Below are positions 32,986 through 41,941 of a stretch of 44,250 nt of DNA, in pieces (within the stretch, counting starts at the first letter, position 1; every line of letters begins with the position of its first letter). The notes under the pieces were generated by a model. The model did no database searches, was not told the origin of the DNA, and was given only the letters and a program-made list of their open reading frames with translations. Made by a program: the position numbers and the translations under genes. Origin of the DNA: Andreesenia angusta. Lineage in GTDB: Bacteria > Bacillota > Clostridia > Tissierellales > Gottschalkiaceae. The stretch lies in contig NZ_MKIE01000013.1 of NCBI RefSeq assembly GCF_001855385.1, positions 1 through 44,250 on the forward strand, written 5' to 3'.

Positions 32986-33912
32986 CTAATTTTCCTCTTT
33001 CATAAGCTTCTTGAGCTCTCTTATCTCGTCCTCGCCTATGCCTTCTAAGTCTATGATCTGGGTCATATCCATCTTTTTAGACTTGGGCTTTCTGTTTCTA
33101 GGCCTCTCGTATTCTATCTCGCTCAGCAAAAACGGCAGTATCTCCTCTGTCTCCTCGTCTGTCTTTAGCTTCACCTTTACAAGCTCTAGAAGCGTAGACG
33201 TTGAAACCACTATACCTGTTCCTATAGAGGTCCTTACTCTTGTGCCCACGTTTGGCATCCTTCTGAGTATCTCCTCGTATGTGTCATGCTCGTACTTGAG
33301 ACAGCACATAAGCCTTCCGCATATTCCAGATATCTTTGTCGGATTGAGCGAGAGGTTCTGGTCTTTTGCCATCTTTATCGACACAGGGTGAAACTCGCCT
33401 AGAAAAGTGGCGCAACAGAGCGGCTTTCCGCATGGTCCAAGCCCCCCTATGACTTTTGCCTCGTCTCTCACGCCTATCTGCCTTAGCTCTATCCTCATCC
33501 TGAATATAGAGGCCAGGTCCTTTACAAGCTCCCTGAAGTCCACCCTTCCCTCGGCCGTGAAGTAGAATATGACCTTTTTGTTGTCAAATGTATACTCCAC
33601 ATCTATCAGCTTCATGTCCAGGCTGTGCTCTTTTATCTTCTCCATGCATATCCTAAAAGCCTCTGACTCTTTGGCTTTGCTCTCCTTGAAAGCTCTGGTG
33701 TCTTCCTCTGTAGCTATTCTCATCACTTTCTTCAGAGGCGGTATCACGTCTTTTTCGTCTACTTCCTTCATCCCTATGACGGCAGATCCATACTCTATGC
33801 CTCTAGCTGTCTCGACTATGACGTCGTCATCTTTATCTATCTGAAGTTCGCCCGGGTCAAAATAGTAAATCTTCCCGGCCTTTTTGAATCTCACTCCTAC
33901 TACTTTTGTCAT
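32986..33912 (-). CDS. ricT: RicT (YaaT) PSP1-domain protein
   Basis: This 308-residue protein has a PSP1 C-terminal domain. The Fe-S cysteine-rich signature is GGLGPCGKPLCCATFLGEFH and GICGRLMCCLKYEHDTY. In Bacillus the Ric complex (RicA, RicF, RicT) binds Fe-S clusters and controls RNase Y mRNA maturation and developmental phosphorelays. It lies 26 bases after holB. RicA and RicF homologues are not in the window. Confidence 0.94.
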   Translation of the reverse strand: MTKVVGVRFKKAGKIYYFDPGELQIDKDDDVIVETARGIEYGSAVIGMKEVDEKDVIPPLKKVMRIATEEDTRAFKESKAKESEAFRICMEKIKEHSLDMKLIDVEYTFDNKKVIFYFTAEGRVDFRELVKDLASIFRMRIELRQIGVRDEAKVIGGLGPCGKPLCCATFLGEFHPVSIKMAKDQNLSLNPTKISGICGRLMCCLKYEHDTYEEILRRMPNVGTRVRTSIGTGIVVSTSTLLELVKVKLKTDEETEEILPFLLSEIEYERPRNRKPKSKKMDMTQIIDLEGIGEDEIRELKKLMKEEN

Positions 33913-33938
33913 TTCTATCTCCCTTCTCGGCTCTGGCC

Positions 33939-34943
33939 CTAAGCGCCATCTCCACTGGACAGTCCATGTATTTTCAAGAGCAAAAGCTCTACAACGAGCT
34001 GATAGTTCACGTTCCGCCCTATGTCGAGCTTGGCGTTTTCTACTCTCCTAACTATATCATAGATCTGGCACGATGAGAGTATACCTGTTTGAGTTTTTAA
34101 TCTCCTTATTTTATCTCTGTTTATGATATGCTCTTCGCCGCCTGTCTTTTTAATCACAAGCAGGTCTCTGAAATAGGATGTAATCAGGTCCATTATCTCG
34201 TATATATGCTCTTTTTCGCCTTCAAAGTACTTCACGTTTGAAAACACTTTTGTGATGTCTTTTTCCATAGTGTCCGAGATTATGTCTATAGTCTTTTCTC
34301 TTCTCTCTTTGAAGCTCTCGTCACTCAAAAGCCCCACTGCCTTCCCTATGTTTCCGTCTGAAAAAGCTATAACAGTCTCAAGCTTCTCCACATTTCCAAA
34401 TTCGTCCTCTAGATATGATTTCATCTCTTCAGGAGAAACCCGTTCTAGCTTTATACTCTGGCACCTGGATACAGTTGTCTTCAAGAGCTTACTTGCGTTG
34501 TCCACAAGTATTATAGTCACTACATTTGGCATGGGCTCCTCTATTGTCTTTAGAAACTTGTTCTGGGCGTCTACGGAGAGCTTTTCCCCTTCCGTGATTA
34601 TGAACACCTTTTTCTCGCTTTCGTTGGGCTTTTTCCTCATCTCGGACTGTACCCTCTCTATGTCGGCTACAGAGTATGTGGTTTTCGAGCCGCCCTTTGC
34701 CGATCCTACACTCTCCACAAATAGATCCGGGTGGTTTCCAGACTCCAGCTTTCTGCAAGAAGAGCAGACCTTGCACGGCCTGCTGTCAGAAGTGCAGAGT
34801 ATCATCTTTGCGAACTCCATGGCTAAAGTCTTCTTTCCTATTCCATTTGACCCTTCAAAGATGTATGAATGTGATATTTCTCCAGACTCGGCTGACTTCT
34901 TGAGCCTTTCAATCGTCTTCTTGTTTCCCACTATCTGCGTCAT
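33939..34943 (-). CDS. holB: DNA polymerase III delta' subunit
   Basis: This is a 334-residue AAA+ clamp-loader protein. Residues about 30-45 read SYIFEGSNGIGKKTLA (Walker A). A four-cysteine zinc finger (CTSDSRPCKVCSSC) follows, and the sensor region has a KFLKTIEEP motif in which delta' loses strong ATPase function. It shares a transcript with darA and ricT. Confidence 0.93.
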   Translation of the reverse strand: MTQIVGNKKTIERLKKSAESGEISHSYIFEGSNGIGKKTLAMEFAKMILCTSDSRPCKVCSSCRKLESGNHPDLFVESVGSAKGGSKTTYSVADIERVQSEMRKKPNESEKKVFIITEGEKLSVDAQNKFLKTIEEPMPNVVTIILVDNASKLLKTTVSRCQSIKLERVSPEEMKSYLEDEFGNVEKLETVIAFSDGNIGKAVGLLSDESFKERREKTIDIISDTMEKDITKVFSNVKYFEGEKEHIYEIMDLITSYFRDLLVIKKTGGEEHIINRDKIRRLKTQTGILSSCQIYDIVRRVENAKLDIGRNVNYQLVVELLLLKIHGLSSGDGA

Positions 34944-34963
34944 ATGCTCTTCCTTTCAGACTG

Positions 34964-35287
34964 CTAAAGTTTCCTAAACTGCTCTACATCTACCACAAAT
35001 ACAGTTGCCCCTCCGACTTTTACGTTGAAAGACTGAAGTATCATGGACGCCTCCTCCACCATAGGAGGGATTGTAGCCACGATCTCCCTCTTTCTGCAGT
35101 TTTCGCCTATTATGTCCATAACCTCTTCAACACGCTCTTCCTCCACACCTATGAGCACTGTCCTATTTCCCTGTCTCAGAAACCCTCCAGTGGATGAAAG
35201 CTTTGTAGCCCCTATCTTCTTGTCTCTAAGGGCATCTACCAAATCTCTTACGTCTTCGTCCTGAACTATTGCTATCACTAGTTTCAT
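34964..35287 (-). CDS. darA: c-di-AMP-binding PII-like protein
   Basis: This 107-residue PII-like protein (DUF970, YaaQ/PstA/DarA) has the start MKLVIAIVQDEDV, the loop KLSSTGGFLRQGNRT and the glycine-rich GGATVFVVDVEQF. Homologues bind cyclic di-AMP as trimers. The start ATG overlaps the tmk stop (ATGA). The target of signalling is unknown. Confidence 0.94.
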   Translation of the reverse strand: MKLVIAIVQDEDVRDLVDALRDKKIGATKLSSTGGFLRQGNRTVLIGVEEERVEEVMDIIGENCRKREIVATIPPMVEEASMILQSFNVKVGGATVFVVDVEQFRKL

Positions 35288-35979
35288 TTCTCTTCCCCCC
35301 GTATTGTCTCTACTGCCTTTCTATATACAATTTCAGCTATTCTATCTATACCCATAAGCTCTCCGCCTTCCACACAGCCCACTTTTTCCCAGGAGTATTT
35401 TTCGGCTATATGTAGCGCATTTCTGTAGGACTTTTCAAGGTATTCGCTGTCGCTTTCATGTATGTCCTTTTCCTTGCTCCCGTCTATCTTGTTTTCTCTG
35501 TCTTTCATAAGCCTCTGGCTTATTTCAGGGTCTACATCCAGGAAAATCACTCTGTCCGGCTCGGGGATCTTGTATATCTTGTACTCAAGATTGTATAGCC
35601 AGTCGAGATAGCTTTCTAGCTCTGTCCCAGACTCCATCTTGGCCCCTTGGTGCACCATATTGGAAGTGGTATATCTGTCTGAGATGACTATGCCTCCACT
35701 TTCGTAGAAGTCCCCCCAGTCTGTCTTGTAGGATGCATATCTGTCCATGGCAAAAAAAGTGGACGCCGTATACGGGTCTACGTCCTCGGCGTTCTTTCCA
35801 AAGTCCCCTCTGAGGTACATCTTCACAAGTGCAGATGATTCACTTTCGTAGTTTGGAAAAGTGACTTTTCTGACTCTGTAGCCTTCAGTCTTCAGCCTGT
35901 TGTAGAGCTTCTCTGTCTGAGTCGCCTTTCCGCTTCCGTCCGAGCCGCTCTCTATTATTATAAGTTTTCCCTTGTCCAT
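35284..35979 (-). CDS. tmk: Thymidylate kinase
   Basis: The 231-residue dTMP kinase has a P-loop that reads GSDGSGKATQTEK: alanine where Ser/Thr normally follows the lysine, with Thr one later. The DRY-type motif SDRYTTSNMVHQ and LID region are present. I recall the same GKAT variant in a clostridial tmk group, so it is probably functional. It lies between the decarboxylase and darA genes, in the conserved yaaO-tmk-yaaQ order. Confidence 0.92.
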   Translation of the reverse strand: MDKGKLIIIESGSDGSGKATQTEKLYNRLKTEGYRVRKVTFPNYESESSALVKMYLRGDFGKNAEDVDPYTASTFFAMDRYASYKTDWGDFYESGGIVISDRYTTSNMVHQGAKMESGTELESYLDWLYNLEYKIYKIPEPDRVIFLDVDPEISQRLMKDRENKIDGSKEKDIHESDSEYLEKSYRNALHIAEKYSWEKVGCVEGGELMGIDRIAEIVYRKAVETIRGEEK

Positions 35980-35981
35980 TT

Positions 35982-37379
35982 CTAAACCTCTCTTATGGTG
36001 TCTATTTTCCCGTCTGAAACGCCCAGCACAGCATATCCTCTGTCTATAAGCGTCTCTATACAGCTTATCGTATCTTCCTCTACAACCTCTCCCGGCACAA
36101 GCAGCGGTATTCCCGGGGGATACGGAGTTATAGCGGATGCCACGGTTTTCCCGACCGAGTCTTTTAGCTTTGTTTTCTCAGCCTCGCTGTAGAAGGCCTC
36201 TCTCTGGCTGAGATTTTTCTCTGGAACTTCTGAGTAGAGCTTCGGAACTTTCACGGTCTCATTTTCTCTGCCTACAACGTTTAAGCTTATATCCTCTAAA
36301 GCTTGAGCCAGTGATTTCAGGTCATCCTCTGAGTCCATAAAAGTGCTGAGCGCCACCCCGTACCTGAAGTCGCTCATCTCAAGCTCTATGCCTCTTGACC
36401 TCAATTCCCGCTCTAGTTTTTTTCCTGGTATCCCTTCCACTGAAAACACTATTTTGCTTTTGTCCAGCTCTGTCCCGCGTGGGATATCGCCTTCTCCCAA
36501 GAGCTTCACCCCAGCTATGCTTGAAATGCTCTGTCTCGCAGCCTCCAGCTTTCCAAGGTAGTCTTCGAAAATACGCTCCCTGTTCTCCGAAAGATATGTG
36601 ACCGTGTGGTCAATAGATGCCATAAGCACATAGGACGGGCTTGTGGACTGGTACATCCTGGCCATCTTCTTGACTCTGTTTGAATCCACCCTGTCGGAGT
36701 TTATATGGAGCATAGCTGTCTGGGTCATGCCAAGCAGCGTCTTGTGCGTGCTCTGGACAACCATATCGGCCCCACTCTGGACTGCAGACTTTGGAAATCC
36801 ATCGCTCATGGAGAGATGCGACCCATGAGCTTCATCCACTATCAGTATCGCTCCTCTATCATGCACTGCTTTCGCTATGCTCTCTAAATCCAAGCATATG
36901 CCATAGTAAGATGGTGAAGTTACAAACACGACCCTTATGTCGGGTGACTCGTCAAGTGCTCGCTCTAGCTTCACTATGTCAATCCCCAGTGGCAACCCCA
37001 GCTCTTCGCTGTACTCAGGGTAGATATACTCTGTATCTATGTCCCCAAGCACCACGGCGTTATAGGCAGCCCCATGGGAATTCCTCTGGAGCAGTAGTTT
37101 TTCTCCAGGGCCTATCGAGCCGGTTATAGCGGCGTATATCCCAGAAGTACTTCCGTTTACAAGATAGATAGTCTCTCTCGAGCCAAAGAGCTTGGCAGCT
37201 CTTCTCTGGCTCTCCAGTATTATGCCCTCTGGATTCTGAAGGTTGTCGCTTCCCTCTATCTCCGTTATATCCAGCTTCGCTGCTTCTCCTAGTGCTTCTT
37301 CCTCAATCTTCCCCTTATGACCAGGCATATGGAACCTGACTGTTTTGGAAGCCGCGTAGCGCTTTAGAAAATCTAGCAA
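35982..37379 (-). CDS. PLP-dependent Orn/Lys/Arg decarboxylase family protein (YaaO type)
   Basis: This is a 465-residue fold-type I PLP enzyme. It has N-terminal FHMPGHKG, the cofactor aspartate region VDEAHGSHLSM and the Schiff-base lysine in QSTHKTLLGMTQ. The C-terminal domain has TPYPPGIPLLVPGE. Substrate (arginine, lysine or ornithine) cannot be told from sequence. The TTG start overlaps the end of the malic enzyme gene by seven bases, so it is coupled. Confidence 0.88.
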   Translation of the reverse strand: MLDFLKRYAASKTVRFHMPGHKGKIEEEALGEAAKLDITEIEGSDNLQNPEGIILESQRRAAKLFGSRETIYLVNGSTSGIYAAITGSIGPGEKLLLQRNSHGAAYNAVVLGDIDTEYIYPEYSEELGLPLGIDIVKLERALDESPDIRVVFVTSPSYYGICLDLESIAKAVHDRGAILIVDEAHGSHLSMSDGFPKSAVQSGADMVVQSTHKTLLGMTQTAMLHINSDRVDSNRVKKMARMYQSTSPSYVLMASIDHTVTYLSENRERIFEDYLGKLEAARQSISSIAGVKLLGEGDIPRGTELDKSKIVFSVEGIPGKKLERELRSRGIELEMSDFRYGVALSTFMDSEDDLKSLAQALEDISLNVVGRENETVKVPKLYSEVPEKNLSQREAFYSEAEKTKLKDSVGKTVASAITPYPPGIPLLVPGEVVEEDTISCIETLIDRGYAVLGVSDGKIDTIREV

Positions 37380-38539
37380 TTCCCGTTCTCCATTGCAGCG
37401 AATTCAACAGCCTTGGCCACTCTCTTTACTACTTCTCTGTTGAAAGGGTCTGGGATTATATAGTCCTCTGAAAGCTCGTCGTACTGAACTATCGAAGCTA
37501 TGGCCTCAGCTGCCGCTATCTTCATCTCGTCTGTTATAGCCTTTGCCCTGATATCAAGAGCACCTCTGAATATGCCAGGAAAAGCCAGCACATTGTTTAT
37601 CTGGTTAGGGAAGTCCGACCTTCCCGTAGCCACTATCCTTGCTCCAGCTGCCTTGGCCTGGTCAGGGTATATCTCCGGCACGGGGTTTGAGAGTGCAAAC
37701 ACCACGGCGTCTTTCCCCATGGTCTTGACCATCGCCTGCGTAAGGCTGTTCGGTGCGGAAACCCCTACGAACACGTCTTTTCCGACTATGACGTCTGAAA
37801 GCGTTCCACTCTCTTTGCCTCTGTTTGTAATTGAAGCCATCTCTATCTTGGTGCTGTTCATATTGTCTCTGCCTTCATATATGGCCCCTTTTGTATCGCA
37901 GAGGATTACGTCGCCAACTCCCACTTTTAGGAGCAGTTTTGTGATGGCTATTCCGGCTGCTCCCGATCCGTTCACAACTATCTTAAGCTCAGACATGTCC
38001 TTGTCTAGAAGCCTCACGCTGTTTAAAATTCCAGCCAGAACTACGACTGCCGTCCCATGTTGATCGTCATGGAATACCGGTATGTCAAGCTCTGCCTTGA
38101 GCCTCTCCTCTATCTCAAAGCAACGTGGCGCAGATATATCCTCTAGGTTTATTCCCCCAAGTGACGGGCTTATAAGCTTGACAGTCTTTATTATGTCCTC
38201 CACGTCGTTCGAATCTATGCATATAGGTATGCTGTCTATATTTCCGAACTCCTTGAACAGGATAGATTTCCCCTCCATAACAGGCAGCGAAGCTTCCGGG
38301 CCTATGTCTCCAAGCCCCAGTACAGCTGACCCGTCTGTTATGACAGCCACCGTGTTCCCCTTTGCGGTGTAGAGGTACACATCTTCCTTGTTCTTCTCTA
38401 TCTCCTTGCAAGGCTCGGCAACTCCAGGAGTATACGCAAGCGAAAGCTCCTCTCCATTTGTAACAGGAACTTTCGAGACTATCTCCAGCTTCCCCTTATT
38501 ATCTCTATGCAGTTTTAACGCCATTTCTCTTTTATCCAT
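37373..38539 (-). CDS. Malic enzyme (decarboxylating malate dehydrogenase)
   Basis: This 388-residue protein of the short bacterial malic enzyme type turns malate into pyruvate and CO2 with NAD(P)+. It has SLAYTPGVAEPCKEI, the VAVITDGSAVLGLGDIG segment, the catalytic/metal region DDQHGTAVVVLAGILN, the nucleotide loop VVNGSGAAGIA and FALSNPVPEI. It directly follows the fumarase genes. Cofactor preference is not determined here. Confidence 0.94.
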   Translation of the reverse strand: MDKREMALKLHRDNKGKLEIVSKVPVTNGEELSLAYTPGVAEPCKEIEKNKEDVYLYTAKGNTVAVITDGSAVLGLGDIGPEASLPVMEGKSILFKEFGNIDSIPICIDSNDVEDIIKTVKLISPSLGGINLEDISAPRCFEIEERLKAELDIPVFHDDQHGTAVVVLAGILNSVRLLDKDMSELKIVVNGSGAAGIAITKLLLKVGVGDVILCDTKGAIYEGRDNMNSTKIEMASITNRGKESGTLSDVIVGKDVFVGVSAPNSLTQAMVKTMGKDAVVFALSNPVPEIYPDQAKAAGARIVATGRSDFPNQINNVLAFPGIFRGALDIRAKAITDEMKIAAAEAIASIVQYDELSEDYIIPDPFNREVVKRVAKAVEFAAMENGNC

Positions 38540-38541
38540 TT

Positions 38542-39072
38542 CTATCGCTCCTCCCTGTCGTATATGCTTCTTCCATTTGCATCTATCACCACTACAGCCG
38601 GAAAGTCCTCCACGTAGAGCTTCCTTATGGCCTCAGTGCCTAGGTCATCATAGGCTATTACTTCCACAGACTTTATCTTGCTCGCTATAAGGGCTCCTAG
38701 CCCTCCACTCGCTCCAAAGTAGACAGCTCTATTCTCCACCATGCTCTGCACCACTTCACTGTCTCTGAGCCCTTTTCCTATCATGCCTTTCAGCCCGAGT
38801 TCTAGCAGCTTCGGGGTGTAACTGTCCATCCTGTAAGATGTCGTAGGTCCTGCTGACCCTATTATCTGGCCTTCCTTAGGTGGGCATGGCCCCGTGTAGT
38901 ATATGATCTGGTTCTCTATGTCGAAGGGAAGCCCCTCTCCGCTCTCCAGATCCTCTATCATCCTCTTGTGGGCGGAGTCTCTTCCCGTATATATATATCC
39001 ACTTATCTCTACTCTGTCTCCAGCCTTAAGCTTTTCGACAGTCTCTGAATCGAGCGGTGCTTTTATCTTCAA
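38542..39072 (-). CDS. Fumarate hydratase class I, beta subunit
   Basis: This 176-residue C-terminal domain of class I fumarase has SGYIYTGRDSAHKRM, IIGSAGPTTSYRMD and GKG. The two-subunit form is usual in anaerobes. It starts with TTG behind AAGGGGGG. It lies 13 bases after the alpha subunit and two bases before the malic enzyme gene. A tartrate dehydratase is the main alternative. Confidence 0.9.
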   Translation of the reverse strand: MKIKAPLDSETVEKLKAGDRVEISGYIYTGRDSAHKRMIEDLESGEGLPFDIENQIIYYTGPCPPKEGQIIGSAGPTTSYRMDSYTPKLLELGLKGMIGKGLRDSEVVQSMVENRAVYFGASGGLGALIASKIKSVEVIAYDDLGTEAIRKLYVEDFPAVVVIDANGRSIYDREER

Positions 39073-39085
39073 TTCAAATCCCCCC

Positions 39086-39925
39086 TTATATCCTGCACTC
39101 TTTGTGTCTGGACACGTGGCAGTTTATATTGACCGCCACTGGAAGTCCAGCTATATGTGTAGGGTACGTCTCTATATTAACTCCTAGCGAAGTGGTGTCG
39201 CCCCCAAAGCCTTGAGGACCTATCCCAAGCTTGTTTATCTCCGACAGCAGCTCCCTCTCTAGATTCGCTATATGTTCTTCCGGATGACTGGAGTTCAAAT
39301 TCCTGAACAGCGCCTTCTTGGCAATCTGGCAGGCCTTGTCCATAGTCCCGCCTATTCCAACACCTACAACTATCGGAGGGCAGGGGTTTGGTCCAGCCTC
39401 TCTCACAGTGTCTATAACAAACTTCCTGACCCCTTCTATCCCGTCCGAAGGTTTAAGCATCTTGAGCTTGCCCATGTTCTCACTTCCGAACCCCTTGGGT
39501 GCAAACTTTATGACTATTTCGTCACCTGCCACTATGTCGTAGTATATCACGCTTGGAGTGTTGTCTCCTGTGTTTACCCTGAGAAGTGGATCTCCTACTA
39601 TAGAGGCTCTCAAGCAGCCCTCTTTGTAGCCCTGTCTTACGCCTTCGTTTATCGCCTCTGTGATGTCTCCTTCTAGATGGACATCTCTGCCTATCTCTAC
39701 AAAGAAAACAGCCATCCCCGTGTCCTGGCATATGGGCATTGAATTCTTGTCAGCTATATCCAAGTTCTCTATCATATCCCCCAGTATCTCTCTTGCCATC
39801 TCCGAGCCCTCGCTCGACAGAGAGCTGTGTATGGATTCCACAACGTCGTCTTCAAGCCTGTAGTTTGCCTCTATGCACATCTCTTTAACAGCCCCGACTA
39901 TTTGAGCCATTTCTATGTCCCTCAT
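39086..39925 (-). CDS. Fumarate hydratase class I, alpha subunit
   Basis: This is a protein of about 279 residues that carries the oxygen-labile 4Fe-4S cluster of class I hydro-lyases. Candidate cluster cysteines are in PICQDTGMAVFFVE, GPNPCPPIVVGVGIGG and further along the chain. The start is ATG at 39925 (MRDIEMAQ), spaced from AGAGGTG. It is first in a run that continues through fumarase beta, malic enzyme, decarboxylase, tmk, darA, holB and ricT. Confidence 0.92.
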   Translation of the reverse strand: MRDIEMAQIVGAVKEMCIEANYRLEDDVVESIHSSLSSEGSEMAREILGDMIENLDIADKNSMPICQDTGMAVFFVEIGRDVHLEGDITEAINEGVRQGYKEGCLRASIVGDPLLRVNTGDNTPSVIYYDIVAGDEIVIKFAPKGFGSENMGKLKMLKPSDGIEGVRKFVIDTVREAGPNPCPPIVVGVGIGGTMDKACQIAKKALFRNLNSSHPEEHIANLERELLSEINKLGIGPQGFGGDTTSLGVNIETYPTHIAGLPVAVNINCHVSRHKECRI

Positions 39926-39963
39926 TTGCATCACCTCTTAGCTCTAATTATACAGCAATTATA

Positions 39964-40003
39964 CAAAAAAAATAAAGTATAAGCGATTTATCGCCTATAC
40001 TTT
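39964..40003 (-). terminator. Terminator of the diguanylate cyclase gene
   Basis: AAAGTATAGGCGAT/ATCGCTTATACTTT followed on the minus strand by ATTTTTTTTG. Confidence 0.85.
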
Positions 40004-41651
40004 AAGACATCATTTTTCTAACTTTCTTTTCCACTTCGTTCACCGAAACCGGCTTCATAACTATTTCGTCTATCTCGAATACATCTGAAGGCCTTAGCTG
40101 CTTTCTCTCTGACTCAGAAATCATCAAGAGCACTTTGTGCTTCAGTATGTCCATATCGTCCAGTTTTTCTTTATTTTCTCTGTAAGTCTTGAAGTCCAGT
40201 ATCACAAGGTCCATGTCTTTTTTCAGACTCACCTCTATGTCTTCAAGCTCGTCTGCCAGTTTCACGCTGTAGTCCAGGGACTTAAGCCTGCTCTTCACTA
40301 TATTAGAGGCTACATTTTCAGCATCTACTATGAGTATTTTCTTTTTACATATATTGCTTTTAACTATATCTGAATAGGCGACTGTCTGGTTTCTTCCGCT
40401 TTCCTTAGCCTTGTAAAGCGCCTTGTCCGCCCTGTCTAGAAGCTTAGACACTTGGTCGTGTGGCTTAAGTTCTGTAAGGCCTATGCTGAGTCCTATCTTT
40501 ATGATGTCCTCTATCCCGTCTATCTTGTGATCTTTTCCGTTTACTTGCTCTCTAAAGCTCTCAAGTATCTCTTTTGCCTCTTCCTCAGAGCTATTCTCTA
40601 TCAAGAGAAGAAACTCGTCGCCTCCGAACCTGAATATCTTTGCAAATTCAAGGTATGTCTTGGCATCTACCACAAAACGCTTTAGAATTTCGTCTCCCAC
40701 TAGATGTCCGTATGTGTCGTTTATGCTCTTGAACTTGTCCAGGTCCATAAAGCTAAGCGCTACGGGCTTGCCTGCCTTCGCATTTGCAAGATATCCTGTT
40801 ATCTTAGATGCAAAGCACTTTCTGGTGTATGCGCCTGTCAGTTCATCTATATTTATATTGAACTTGTAAGTGCTTTTCCGCTTCATGATTCCGTCTATTC
40901 TGGCCAAGACCTCTTCAACTTTAAATGGCTTAACTATGTAGTCCTCTGCACCTCGCTTAAGTGCATCTATCTTTGTCTCTGTATGGTCTCTCCCTGTCAG
41001 AAATACGATTGGAAGCTCTGGGCTGTGAACCCTTATATTTTCGAAAACCTGAAAACCATCGAGCTCCGGCATTATTAAGTCCACAATGGCTAAATCTATG
41101 TCTTTTGAGTTGACTATGTCTCCCACCTCATGGGGATTAGATGTCACTATTACCTCGTATCCTCTCATCTCCAGCGCTCTGTTCATTATGCTGAGTATCA
41201 GTATGTCGTCGTCTACTATAAGCACTCTTCCATTCGAAGTCATATTGGTGTACTCTCGTTCGAGCTCTATGAAATCCTCTCCGCTACTTTGAAAGTCATT
41301 TTTATGTTCTATCTTAAACTCAAGCTGCTTTATGCCTTCTCTGGCCTTGGCTATGCCTTCTAATGCCACTGAGAAAAATTCATGAGTGTCCCTGTTCACC
41401 TCGTCAAACTTTTGAAGCCTGTTTTCGTATTCTATCCCAGTGTGAGATAACGTTTCCAAATCTCCTGAAAACTTTTTTAATTCTTCAAAAAAGCTCTCCA
41501 TATGCTTCCTAACTTCTAGTTTCGTATCGATTTTATAGGATATTAGACACTCCAAGGCAGACTCTATCTTAAGCTTAAGTTGAGTCACGGTGTCATCGTT
41601 GCTATCGAATTTTTCTTCATAATATTCAGCCATACTTGTATTTTTCCCCAT
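40002..41651 (-). CDS. Response regulator with GGDEF diguanylate cyclase and second receiver-like domain
   Basis: This is a 549-residue cytoplasmic protein. Residues 1-138 are helical (an HPt-like or coiled region). About 141-257 is a receiver with phospho-acceptor D191 (IVDLIMPELDG) and K241. About 265-425 is a GGDEF domain with intact signature at 343-347 (FRFGGDEF). About 437-549 is a second receiver-like domain with D486 and a KP motif. The RxxD product-inhibition site that normally precedes GGDEF is absent. It should make cyclic di-GMP under phosphorylation control. No partner kinase is adjacent, and it has its own terminator. Confidence 0.9.
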   Translation of the reverse strand: MGKNTSMAEYYEEKFDSNDDTVTQLKLKIESALECLISYKIDTKLEVRKHMESFFEELKKFSGDLETLSHTGIEYENRLQKFDEVNRDTHEFFSVALEGIAKAREGIKQLEFKIEHKNDFQSSGEDFIELEREYTNMTSNGRVLIVDDDILILSIMNRALEMRGYEVIVTSNPHEVGDIVNSKDIDLAIVDLIMPELDGFQVFENIRVHSPELPIVFLTGRDHTETKIDALKRGAEDYIVKPFKVEEVLARIDGIMKRKSTYKFNINIDELTGAYTRKCFASKITGYLANAKAGKPVALSFMDLDKFKSINDTYGHLVGDEILKRFVVDAKTYLEFAKIFRFGGDEFLLLIENSSEEEAKEILESFREQVNGKDHKIDGIEDIIKIGLSIGLTELKPHDQVSKLLDRADKALYKAKESGRNQTVAYSDIVKSNICKKKILIVDAENVASNIVKSRLKSLDYSVKLADELEDIEVSLKKDMDLVILDFKTYRENKEKLDDMDILKHKVLLMISESERKQLRPSDVFEIDEIVMKPVSVNEVEKKVRKMMS

Positions 41652-41747
41652 TGATATCCCTCGCTAGATATGCTATTTATAACCCCAGTTCAATTATACC
41701 AAAGCTCAGGCCTTTATTTAAGCTATTTTTCCAAAAAATAAAAAAAC

Positions 41748-41861
41748 TAGCGACGTCCTACTCTCCCAGGTCGCTTCCAACCAAGTACCATCGGCGCTGA
41801 AGGGCTTAACTTCTGTGTTCGGTATGGGAACAGGTGTGACCCCCTCGCTATCGTCACTAGA
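41748..41861 (-). rRNA. rrf: 5S ribosomal RNA, second copy
   Basis: This is a complete 5S gene about 114 bases long. It includes the conserved CCCATACCGAACACAGAAG and GGGAGAGTAGG segments on the minus strand. It is nearly identical to the copy at 43700-43813. Helix I differs by a compensated pair (CTAG/CTAG here, CCAG/CTGG there). It is separated from the rRNA operon by the DUF1576 gene and has no 23S next to it. Confidence 0.95.
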
Positions 41862-41910
41862 TATCTAACTTCATAAGTATAACATCTTATATCATCTCTG
41901 TCAATACAAA

Positions 41911-41934
41911 AGCGAAGCTTTCGCTCCGCTTTTA
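41911..41934 (-). terminator. Terminator of the DUF1576 gene
   Basis: A GC-containing stem with an AGCGAAAGCT core, followed by TCGCTTTT on the minus strand, just before the second 5S gene. Confidence 0.6.
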
Positions 41935-41941
41935 TAATATA

